Program-made: the position numbers and the translations under genes | NCBI GenBank assembly: GCA_016210745.1 | Contig: JACQTO010000196.1 | Coordinates: 1-44,339 of the forward strand | DNA from: Betaproteobacteria bacterium | GTDB taxonomy: Bacteria > Pseudomonadota > Gammaproteobacteria > Burkholderiales > SG8-39 | DNA: 44,339 nucleotides | Reading direction: 5' to 3' | Shown here: piece after piece, positions 25,135 through 32,273 of the stretch | How positions within the stretch are numbered: the first letter of the stretch is position 1 | Layout: every line of letters begins with the position of its first letter | Notes under the pieces: model-generated | Told to the model about the DNA's origin: nothing | Seen by the model: the letters and a program-made list of their open reading frames with translations, nothing else | Database searches by the model: none

Positions 25135-26145
25135 ATGAAGATTCTTGCATTAGTCCTGGCAGGTGGGGAAGGTACTCGTCTTTTTCCCTTGACGGCCATG
25201 CACGCGAAGCCGGCACTGCCTTTTGTGAACGGTTACCGAATCATCGATTTTGTACTCAGCAATCTCACCAATTCCGGGGTTCCCTCGGTCTATGTGCTGG
25301 CGCAATACAAACCTCAGTCGCTGATCGACCACCTCCGCGCCGCCTGGATCCCCCGTTTCAACGGAAAAAACCGGTTCTTGCGCGTGATCTGTCCGAACAT
25401 TGACAGCGGGGAGGTGCCCTTCAAGGGCACTGCGGACGCGGTCTACCGGAATCTCCACTTGATCGAGCGGCATGAACCGGATCTGGTGGCGGTCTTTGCC
25501 GCCGATCATGTGTATCGCATGGATATCGGCCAGATGATCGACTTTCACCTGGCATGCGAGGCCGAGGTCAGCGTCGCAGCGGTTCCGGTCCCGATCGAAA
25601 CGGCCGCTGCCTTCGGAATTCTGCGTACCGGGATCGATGGCAGCGTTCGCGAATTCCAGGAAAAACCGCCACGGCCCGCCGCGATGCCGGCCGACCCCGG
25701 CCGAGCCTATGCCTCCATGGGCAACTATTTGTTCGCACCCGGCGTGCTGGCGGAACTGCTCGAGGAAGCGAATCGCAGCGGGGGCAGTGATTTTGGATAT
25801 CACATCATGCCGCGCTTGCCCGGGAGATACCGCAGCTTTGCGTATGATTTTTCCAGCAATTCGCTTCCGGGCATCGCAGCGCATGAAGATCCTGGCTACT
25901 GGCGTGACATAGGCACCTTGGAGGCGCTTGTCGCTGCGCAGAAGGACACCGAAGGCACCCGGCCGCGATTCGATCTTCGCAATCGCGCATGGCCTATTTT
26001 CGGCGGCGAGCATCAAGAGCGGGCTACCGCCGACAGCAATCAAGAGTTACGCCGGAGAGTATTGGATAACCCGCAGGTTCGTCGTTTGACGCCCGATTTC
26101 CAGGCCGAACGCCCTGCGTCCTGCCGGCGGCACGCGGAGGCATGA
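25135..26145 (+). CDS. glgC: Truncated glucose-1-phosphate adenylyltransferase (GlgC-like)
   Basis: 336 residues from the ATG at 25135 (GGGAGG upstream). The nucleotidyltransferase fold is whole: LAGGEGTRLFPLT, KPALPF, KGTADAVYRN, FAADHVYRMD and GYWRDIGT. Full GlgC has about 410-430 residues; here the C-terminal left-handed beta-helix, which binds activators and makes the tetramer, stops soon after WPIF and is replaced by an unrelated, arginine-rich end. It may still make ADP-glucose with altered control, or be decaying. Confidence 0.75.
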   Translation: MKILALVLAGGEGTRLFPLTAMHAKPALPFVNGYRIIDFVLSNLTNSGVPSVYVLAQYKPQSLIDHLRAAWIPRFNGKNRFLRVICPNIDSGEVPFKGTADAVYRNLHLIERHEPDLVAVFAADHVYRMDIGQMIDFHLACEAEVSVAAVPVPIETAAAFGILRTGIDGSVREFQEKPPRPAAMPADPGRAYASMGNYLFAPGVLAELLEEANRSGGSDFGYHIMPRLPGRYRSFAYDFSSNSLPGIAAHEDPGYWRDIGTLEALVAAQKDTEGTRPRFDLRNRAWPIFGGEHQERATADSNQELRRRVLDNPQVRRLTPDFQAERPASCRRHAEA

Positions 26146-26177
26146 GCAAACCAATCGGGTACGACAGACACCACACG

Positions 26178-26242
26178 GGGAGAAGATCAAGGGCCGCGTT
26201 CCCAAGGCAACGCGGGCCAAGGCAGCGAAGATAGGGCTCTCG
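26178..26242 (+). pseudogene. Decayed 5' fragment of a gene like 27115-27396
   Basis: This stretch matches the ribosome site and first codons at 27103-27169 (shared AAGGCAACG and GGCCAAGGCAGCGA), but the start codon position reads CAAGGG instead of CATGGG, and the similarity stops by the usp stop codon. A relic of the same duplication that copied the 124 bp block. Confidence 0.6.
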
Positions 26243-26251
26243 ATTTCAGTC

Positions 26252-26698
26252 CTAGCGGTACACCAGTACGGGAAGCTTCGAATGAGTAAGTACCTTGCGC
26301 GTCACGCTTCCCAAGACTAGGTCCGCGAGGCCGCTGCGGCCATGCGATGCCATGAAGATCGCGTCACATTTCTGCTTCTTCGCGGCCTCGACGATCCCGT
26401 CATAGGGGGTCTCGGCGAGAGTCATCACCTCACCGAAAGGAACACCCGCCGCCGCGGCTACCTTGGCGATGTTTTCCAGGTGTTTTTTCCCAATGTCACG
26501 CGCGCGTTGCTGCAGGGACTTGACCATCTTGGAGTTGCTGATTAGGTAGCCTTCCCCGTAGATCTCTGTCGGAAGGGTCTCGATTGCGTAGTAGCCGGTC
26601 ACCTTGGCGCCGAGGTTCTTGGCCAACTGGATGCCCGCCTTTACCGCCTTGTTGGCAACTGCTGAACCGTCGGTCGGAATCAGGATGTGCTTGAACAT
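26252..26698 (-). CDS. Universal stress protein (UspA family)
   Basis: 148 residues from the ATG at 26698 (GGAGAAA upstream). MFKHILIPTDGS starts the fold and SHGRSGLADLVLGSVTRKVL near 118-137 is the G-x2-G-x9-G(S/T) ATP-binding motif. Single-domain form. Such proteins help survival in low oxygen and starvation. A perfect FNR-type box with a strong -10 lies upstream. Confidence 0.9.
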   Translation of the reverse strand: MFKHILIPTDGSAVANKAVKAGIQLAKNLGAKVTGYYAIETLPTEIYGEGYLISNSKMVKSLQQRARDIGKKHLENIAKVAAAAGVPFGEVMTLAETPYDGIVEAAKKQKCDAIFMASHGRSGLADLVLGSVTRKVLTHSKLPVLVYR

Positions 26699-26782
26699 AG
26701 ATTTCTCCGAGAATGATTTCAATCGGTTGACGTTCCAGGGTAATGCCGGTGCTGTTGGTTGCGGGTTACTCAGGCATCAAAC

Positions 26783-26823
26783 ATTATGTTGACGCAAGAA
26801 ATAAGAGTGTTGATGAGAATCAA
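26783..26823 (-). promoter_or_regulatory. FNR-type promoter of usp
   Basis: TTGATGAGAATCAA (26810-26823) is a perfect box; CATAAT (26783-26788 on the minus strand), five of six bases of the -10 consensus, follows after 21 bp. Predicted transcript start near 26776. Confidence 0.8.
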
Positions 26824-26957
26824 GCCGGCACGTATCACGCAAGAGATTGGCATCCGCGGCGGCTTCGGCGACAGATCGAATACTCATCCGCACGATATAA
26901 CCGCCATTGGGTCGGCGTGGAGCCGGAACAATCGTTTGGCGCATTCCTGCGAGCAGC

Positions 26958-27081
26958 TACCTATTTCGAGGTATGGCGATTATATGGTTGTATAAATTGC
27001 GTGCGTACGCATGAGTATCTAACCTTGCGGGCAGGGAACCAGTAACTCCCTTCAATTAGGCAAAAAGTGAATTGGGTGTCG
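26958..27081. repeat. Duplicated intergenic block, copy B
   Basis: Partner of 24871-24993. It lies about 135 bp right of the usp FNR box, repeating the layout left of glgC. The block ends 33 bp before the small gene at 27115. The remainder of the 416 bp gap holds only the usp promoter. Confidence 0.7.
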
Positions 27082-27114
27082 CTTTTGCAGACGATTACAA
27101 CAGGGAGAAGAATC

Positions 27115-27396
27115 ATGGGGCATGTTCACAAGGCAACGCCGGCCAAGGCAGCGAGAATACGGCCATCGGTTTTTACAAAGCACGGGACTGCATCGGACCC
27201 GCTGAAGAAGCCCGCGAAGAGCCGGCCACGGTCCGCTGCGAAACATGAGGACCCGATGACCCAGGGGGATCGCCGCCGAATGATGGCCGCAGCACCCAGT
27301 TTCCTGGCCGATCAGTACGACTTTGACTATGAGAGCGAAGAGCAGGACATGCTCGAGGCCGAGGCGGAGATCGCGAGGCTTCTCTGTAGAGATTGA
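27115..27396 (+). CDS. Small protein with basic head and acidic tail
   Basis: 93 residues from the ATG at 27115 (GGGAGAAG upstream). The first 50 residues are rich in lysine, arginine, alanine and proline (KATPAKAARI, KKPAKSRPR); the last 25 are acidic (DFDYESEEQDMLEAEAEIARLL). Not recognised; the basic part could touch nucleic acid. A decayed copy of its start is at 26178-26242. Confidence 0.6.
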   Translation: MGHVHKATPAKAARIRPSVFTKHGTASDPLKKPAKSRPRSAAKHEDPMTQGDRRRMMAAAPSFLADQYDFDYESEEQDMLEAEAEIARLLCRD

Positions 27397-27614
27397 TTCG
27401 CTCCGGAAACCGGCTGACCGACGCTCCCGCCGGATTGCCGGGCTTTGTGCTGATGGATCGCGCGGGGCTAGCCGTGCCCTCTGTTCAGAGGCGCATGTCC
27501 ATTCCATTATCTGCCCCTTGGCAGGTAACGCCGAATCAGGTCCGACCGGCGTATTGCCATTAGCCGCAGGAGATCGGCCGCACTGCATCTGATTCACGCG
27601 TTATTCGGCTTCGC

Positions 27615-27656
27615 TTGCGCCACATCAAATTGGTATCGATCGCCGGTATACACAAT
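27615..27656 (+). promoter_or_regulatory. Possible FNR-type promoter of the dksA-like gene
   Basis: TTGCGCCACATCAA (27615-27628) keeps eight of ten FNR-box positions; CACAAT (27651-27656) follows after 22 bp. Weaker than the hsp20 and usp sites. It lies in a 303 bp gap that otherwise holds no gene. Confidence 0.4.
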
Positions 27657-27699
27657 ATCGAGCGTCCCCGAATTCTCTTGCATCGAAGAGGTAACAACT

Positions 27700-28095
27700 G
27701 TGGCCCTGACTCAATCGCAGCAGTCGATACTCGACGGGAAGCTCGAAGATCGCTACGCGTCATTGCTCGAAGAAGTCCGCGACGAACTGGAGAAGAGCGA
27801 AAACCAGCAGTACATCGAGTTGATCGGGCACACCCCGACGGATATCGGCGACGAGTCGGTGGCCGATGCGCTGGCTGACCTCAATCTGGAAATCATCGAC
27901 CGGCACATCCAGGAGATCCGCGACATCGAGGCAGCCAAGGTTCGCGTAAGGGATCGCAGTTATGGGATATGCATCGCCTGCGCAACCGACATCGACTATG
28001 AACGCCTGCTAGCCTATCCCACCGCGAAGAGATGTTTCGTTTGCCAGCGGCAGCGCGAAAAAACGTTTGCCCATGCGGGCATCCCGAAACTCTAG
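27700..28095 (+). CDS. DksA/TraR-family zinc-finger protein
   Basis: 131 residues from a GTG at 27700 (GAGG upstream). A coiled-coil half is followed by a four-cysteine zinc finger, C91-x2-C94 and C112-x2-C115, with the DksA-like order GICIAC...RCFVCQ. Members bind the RNA polymerase secondary channel and alter stringent-type transcription. The DksA tip aspartates are not obvious, so the effect may differ. Confidence 0.85.
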   Translation: MALTQSQQSILDGKLEDRYASLLEEVRDELEKSENQQYIELIGHTPTDIGDESVADALADLNLEIIDRHIQEIRDIEAAKVRVRDRSYGICIACATDIDYERLLAYPTAKRCFVCQRQREKTFAHAGIPKL

Positions 28096-28171
28096 AAGAC
28101 CTCTGCGCCCCACGATCGCCGCATTGCGCGTGCGCATCGTTCACGCTTCGCAAATTCCGCCCTGAGTCGCC

Positions 28172-28600
28172 TTAGGGAGTTTTTTGCACGCTGGGCTGCC
28201 GTTGCCGGTCGCGTACACGTTCGTCCTCCCACCGGAATTGCTGCAGCTCCAATTGTCTGTCGCGCTCGTAGCTTTGCTGCTGTTGAAGCATCAGCATGCG
28301 GGAAGCGCTTGGATCGGCTGGCGCCGCCAGTTGCGACGCGTCGAATTGGCGCAACTGACGCGCATTGAGGATCTGCAGCCTCTGGAGTTGCTTCATGTGC
28401 AGGGAATTGAGTTCCTGCTGTAGCCGAACATTGCCGGGGGTAGGCGCTCGCTGAGATTGTTGCAGACGCAGGATAAGTTCATCGGTTCGCTGCTGGCGTT
28501 CGATCAATGCCCGGCGCACATCAGCTTCGGGATCGGCACTGGCGCTGCTGCCAAGCAGTGCAATGGAAAGAACCAGTGACGATGGGGTCAGACGTCGCAT
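28172..28600 (-). CDS. Exported glutamine-rich coiled-coil protein
   Basis: 142 residues. LVLSIALLGSSASA is a likely signal peptide. The rest is rich in glutamine, leucine and arginine with heptad-like spacing (ELILRLQQSQ, KQLQRLQILNARQL), suggesting a periplasmic coiled coil. Not recognised. It follows the DUF4124-like gene by 36 bp on the same strand. Confidence 0.6.
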   Translation of the reverse strand: MRRLTPSSLVLSIALLGSSASADPEADVRRALIERQQRTDELILRLQQSQRAPTPGNVRLQQELNSLHMKQLQRLQILNARQLRQFDASQLAAPADPSASRMLMLQQQQSYERDRQLELQQFRWEDERVRDRQRQPSVQKTP

Positions 28601-28636
28601 CGGGTGGGGAATAATCCCCGGCAGACGCTCGACTAC

Positions 28637-29203
28637 CTATCTCGAACGGAAGGCGCGCCTGGGCGCCAGGGACGAACGGAGCGTAACGCTGTCCGCTGAT
28701 CTGATCGCAGAGGTGACGTTGCCTGCGGTCACGCCGCTCAGCGAGACGCCGGGAACAAAGGGCCGTTGCCGCAGGCGATGCCTGGGAGCGCCAACATCCG
28801 TATAGGGGAAATAGCCGACCGGGGTGTCGCAATCGACTCGCCGTTGGGCCAAGCATTGTTCGTAGGCGGCCTGCAAAGCGCTTGCTTCGGCTGCGGCCGA
28901 GTACTGCCGTGCTTGGCGCTCAGCCGCGAGCTGGCGTTCCAGGGAGTCGATTCTATTCGAAAGAACCGGACTAATCCCTTGAGAAGCGGTATCGAGCGCC
29001 CGCAGCACCCTTTTGTCTTGGGCATATATGGACAGCCTTTCCTCCACGACATCGAGCTTTAGCCCGGCATCGATGTCCGTGGGCCGTTTGCCGGCGTAAT
29101 TCGTCACGCCGTTCTGGTCGACCCATTTATACACCTGCCCATGAGCACCGGTGGCTCCAACAAGAATCGCTGCGAGTGCCAGGGCGGCATTGAGCGAATT
29201 CAT
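28637..29203 (-). CDS. DUF4124-domain exported protein
   Basis: 188 residues. A signal peptide ends near GAHGQ, then VYKWVDQNGVTNYAGKRP is the DUF4124 signature, a short beta domain found on many proteobacterial envelope proteins. A coiled coil follows (about 80-120). AAGGAGG before the ATG supports the start. Function unknown. Confidence 0.75.
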   Translation of the reverse strand: MNSLNAALALAAILVGATGAHGQVYKWVDQNGVTNYAGKRPTDIDAGLKLDVVEERLSIYAQDKRVLRALDTASQGISPVLSNRIDSLERQLAAERQARQYSAAAEASALQAAYEQCLAQRRVDCDTPVGYFPYTDVGAPRHRLRQRPFVPGVSLSGVTAGNVTSAIRSADSVTLRSSLAPRRAFRSR

Positions 29204-29353
29204 GACTGCCTCCTTGTCGAGGATTTCCTGGTCACAGTTCCAAAATTTAGTCTAGCCGAAATCGGCGGCGGAAGCCGCATCTCGATACAAATTGTTACTG
29301 AATCGGCAAGGTGAATTTGCTACCATAAAACCATATATCTGGAGCGGGTGATT

Positions 29354-29710
29354 ATGAAAGTTGTGAAAGCGATGCTCGTAATCGTCGCCGTTCTGATGGG
29401 CACCGTCGTGAGCAGTTCGGCGCTCGCGCATGGCCCTCGTGTGCGCTTTGGCGTGGTCATCGGCGGCCCATTGTGGTGGGGGCCTGCCTATTACCCTCCC
29501 TATTCCTACTATCCGCCGTACTATCCACCGGTTGCCGTAGTGCCGTCGTCGCCGCCGACATATATCGAGCAAGGTAGCGATGCCGAGGCGGCGCCCGCGC
29601 GACCTTCGCAATCGTATTGGTATTACTGCGCCGATGCGAAGGCGTATTATCCTTACGTCAAGGAATGTCCGGGAGGCTGGCAGCGTGTGGCACCGCAGCC
29701 GCCGGGTTGA
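29354..29710 (+). CDS. Exported proline/tyrosine-rich protein
   Basis: 118 residues from the ATG at 29354. A signal peptide ends near SSALAH. The next part is low-complexity (YYPPYSYYPPYYPP), then a small domain SYWYYCADAKAYYPYVKECPGGW with two cysteines, seen in many proteobacterial cell-envelope proteins. Function unknown. Confidence 0.7.
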   Translation: MKVVKAMLVIVAVLMGTVVSSSALAHGPRVRFGVVIGGPLWWGPAYYPPYSYYPPYYPPVAVVPSSPPTYIEQGSDAEAAPARPSQSYWYYCADAKAYYPYVKECPGGWQRVAPQPPG

Positions 29711-29729
29711 TTGCAGGGGCTCGCGTAGG

Positions 29730-30236
29730 ATGACCAACACATCGCGGTCCAAACTGCTCCTGCTAAGCCTAAGTGCGCTCGTCCTGAGCGCGTGCGCGAC
29801 CGTTCCGAGCGGTCCCAGCGTGATGTCGTTGCCCGGCAGCGGCAAGAATTTCGACCAATTTCGTGCGGACGATCTGGAGTGTCGACATTACGCCAGCGTG
29901 CAGGTCGGCGGAACGACACCGAACCAAGTTGCCGCAGACAGCGTCGCGAAAAGCGCCGTGCTGGGCACCGCAGTTGGGGCCGTAGCCGGGGCCGCTATCG
30001 GCGGACGAAGCGGTGCGGGGGTAGGTGCTGGTACGGGTCTGGCTGTCGGCGCCTTGGCGGGTGCGGGTGCCGGAGACACGTCCGCCTATGGACTGCAGCG
30101 GCGATATGACCACGCTTTCCTGCAATGCATGTACGCAAAGGGCCATAGGATTCCCGTAGCGGGACGCTTTGAGGCCTCACGCACGTCTGCACCACCCGCG
30201 TACACGCCGCCACCGCCTCCGCCGCAGCAGCGTTAA
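29730..30236 (+). CDS. Glycine-zipper lipoprotein
   Basis: 168 residues from the ATG at 29730. ALVLSAC is a lipobox, so the protein should be lipid-anchored. A glycine zipper (GTAVGAVAGAAIGG and following repeats, about 80-115) can insert in or span a membrane. The C-terminus is proline-rich. It starts 19 bp after the preceding exported protein. Confidence 0.75.
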   Translation: MTNTSRSKLLLLSLSALVLSACATVPSGPSVMSLPGSGKNFDQFRADDLECRHYASVQVGGTTPNQVAADSVAKSAVLGTAVGAVAGAAIGGRSGAGVGAGTGLAVGALAGAGAGDTSAYGLQRRYDHAFLQCMYAKGHRIPVAGRFEASRTSAPPAYTPPPPPPQQR

Positions 30237-30246
30237 TTCGTTTGTC

Positions 30247-30278
30247 CAGGGTTCGGGATTCAGGGTTCGGCATTCAGG
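30247..30278. repeat. 14 bp tandem repeat
   Basis: CAGGGTTCGGGATT at 30247-30260 is followed by CAGGGTTCGGCATT at 30261-30274 and a partial third unit. It fills the gap between two lipoprotein genes. Confidence 0.7.
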
Positions 30279-30320
30279 GGTGTTTCAGAACTTGGCCTGC
30301 GGATTAATTTGGAGGTCCAA

Positions 30321-30656
30321 ATGAAACCGGCCACCGCCGTATTGATTGCAGTTTCTGCGGCGATTCTCGCGGCTTGCGCCTGGCAACAGGGGGTTCGTCC
30401 ATGGTGGACCCTGCGCGAGCAAAACTTTGCGCAAATCACTCCCGTCAAGAGCACCAAGGCAGATGTCGAAGTCATGGTCGGGAAACCGCTTTTGACCATG
30501 GTGTTCACTAATTTGGGCGAGGAGGTTTGGGACTATCGTTTCACCGACGGAGTGAAACCCCATATCGCCCACGTGTATTTCGACATGCAAGGGCGAATGA
30601 AGTACTACTGGTCGCACCCCGACGAATGCCCGTTTCGTCCGGCGGGCTGTTACTGA
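30321..30656 (+). CDS. Small BamE/SmpA-like lipoprotein
   Basis: 111 residues from the ATG at 30321 (GGAGG five bases upstream). AAILAAC is a lipobox. The mature part, with ITPVKSTKADVEVMVGKPL and EVWDYRF, resembles the fold of BamE/SmpA-type outer-membrane lipoproteins. Not a full BamE by context, so role unknown. Confidence 0.65.
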   Translation: MKPATAVLIAVSAAILAACAWQQGVRPWWTLREQNFAQITPVKSTKADVEVMVGKPLLTMVFTNLGEEVWDYRFTDGVKPHIAHVYFDMQGRMKYYWSHPDECPFRPAGCY

Positions 30657-30714
30657 AGCAGCGACGGCTCTTCCCTCGAGGACACGCCGGCACGGCTGGC
30701 GCTCCGGAATCGGG

Positions 30715-32226
30715 TCAACTGCCGCCGAATTGGATGCCTTGAGCCAGGGGCAGATCGCGGCCCCAGTTGATGGTGACGGTCTGGCGGCGCATGTAAGCCT
30801 TCCATGCATCCGAACCTGCCTCGCGCCCGCCGCCGGTTTCCTTTTCGCCGCCGAACGCACCGCCGATTTCCGCTCCGGAGGTACCGATGTTGATGTTGGC
30901 AATACCGCAGTCGCTCCCCATAGCCGATAGAAATCGTTCAGCGTTGAGGAGATTCTCGGTGAACAGCGCAGAGGAAAGCCCCTGCGGCACATTGTTGTTG
31001 ATCCGTATCGCCTCCTCCATTGTCCGACAAGCCAGGACGTACAGAATCGGCGCGAAGGTCTCACGCTGCACGCTGCTCCATTCGGGCTCCGCTGCAACGA
31101 TGGTGGGCTGGACGAAAAAGCCGGCTCCTGGAATTGCTTCGCCGCCGAACAGGATCTCGGCGCCCTGTGCCTTCAGTTCGGCGATGGTCGCGCGGAAACG
31201 CTCGAGCGCCTGCGCGTCGATGAGCGGCCCCATGAGAGTTCCCGGATCGAGCGGATCGCCGATGCGTACCTGTCCGTAGGCTTCGATCAGACGCCGCACA
31301 AGCTCATCGCGGCGTGCCTGGTGCACGATCAAGCGGCGCGTGGAGGTACAGCGCTGGCCGGCGGTGCCTACGGCGCCGAACACGATGGCCGGCACGGCGA
31401 GGTTCAAGTCAGCCGCTTCATCGACGATGATGGCGTTGTTCCCCGAGCACTCGAGCAGGCAGCGGCCCATCCGCCGCGCCACCACCTGGGCAACGTGCTT
31501 GCCCACCGCGCTCGAACCGGTAAACGAAACCAGCGCCAGGCGCGGGTCGGCGCTGAAATGCTCAGCCAGTGTATTGGCATCGCTGATCACGAGCGAAAAC
31601 ACACCGCCGTAGCCGGCTTCCTGCATCACTTTGTCGACGATGCCTTGCACGGCAATCGCCGTCAGGGGCGCCTTGGGGGAGGGCTTCCATACTACGGTGT
31701 TGCCGGCCACAGCGGCGATGAAAGCGTTCCACGCCCACACCGCGGCCGGGAAATTGAAAGCCGTGATCACGCCGACCACCCCGAGCGGATGCCATTGCTC
31801 GTACATGCGGTGATGCGCCCGCTCGGAGTGCATCGTATTGCCGTAGAGCATGCGCGACTGGCCGACGGCGAAATCGGCGATGTCGATCATCTCCTGCACT
31901 TCACCGTCGCCTTCCTGCTTGATCTTGCCCGTTTCGAGCGCAATCAGGTTGCCGAGCGCGTCCTTGACGCGGCGCAGTTCGGCGCCGATACGCCGCACGA
32001 ATTCCCCCCGTTGTGGCGCCGGCACCATGCGCCATTGCTCGAAGCTTCGTGCGGCGCGCTCGATGACGCGATCACAGTCGCGGGGCGAACAGGCCCCGGC
32101 GAAGGCGATGTTCTCACCTGTCGCCGGATTCACCGAAGCGAAATTGCGCTCACCCGTCAGCCAACCGGGTCCAAGGGAAGCCCCGGGATTCGCCGCAGTG
32201 ATTCCGAGGGAGGTCAGCCAATCCAT
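30715..32226 (-). CDS. Aldehyde dehydrogenase, ALDH7 type
   Basis: 503 residues. [27 protein letters not shown] (141-167) is typical of ALDH7 enzymes, which oxidise alpha-aminoadipic semialdehyde or piperideine-6-carboxylate. Catalytic C293 (GQRCTS) and general base E259 are present, although the usual ELGGNN reads ECSGNN. It lies 47 bp after the arginase-aminotransferase fusion on the same strand, so glutamate semialdehyde is a possible substrate here. Lysine breakdown is the alternative. Confidence 0.85.
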   Translation of the reverse strand: MDWLTSLGITAANPGASLGPGWLTGERNFASVNPATGENIAFAGACSPRDCDRVIERAARSFEQWRMVPAPQRGEFVRRIGAELRRVKDALGNLIALETGKIKQEGDGEVQEMIDIADFAVGQSRMLYGNTMHSERAHHRMYEQWHPLGVVGVITAFNFPAAVWAWNAFIAAVAGNTVVWKPSPKAPLTAIAVQGIVDKVMQEAGYGGVFSLVISDANTLAEHFSADPRLALVSFTGSSAVGKHVAQVVARRMGRCLLECSGNNAIIVDEAADLNLAVPAIVFGAVGTAGQRCTSTRRLIVHQARRDELVRRLIEAYGQVRIGDPLDPGTLMGPLIDAQALERFRATIAELKAQGAEILFGGEAIPGAGFFVQPTIVAAEPEWSSVQRETFAPILYVLACRTMEEAIRINNNVPQGLSSALFTENLLNAERFLSAMGSDCGIANINIGTSGAEIGGAFGGEKETGGGREAGSDAWKAYMRRQTVTINWGRDLPLAQGIQFGGS

Positions 32227-32273
32227 AATCGCCTCCTTGACTTGCGAAGCACGCTAGTAGTTTAGCCCGTGCG

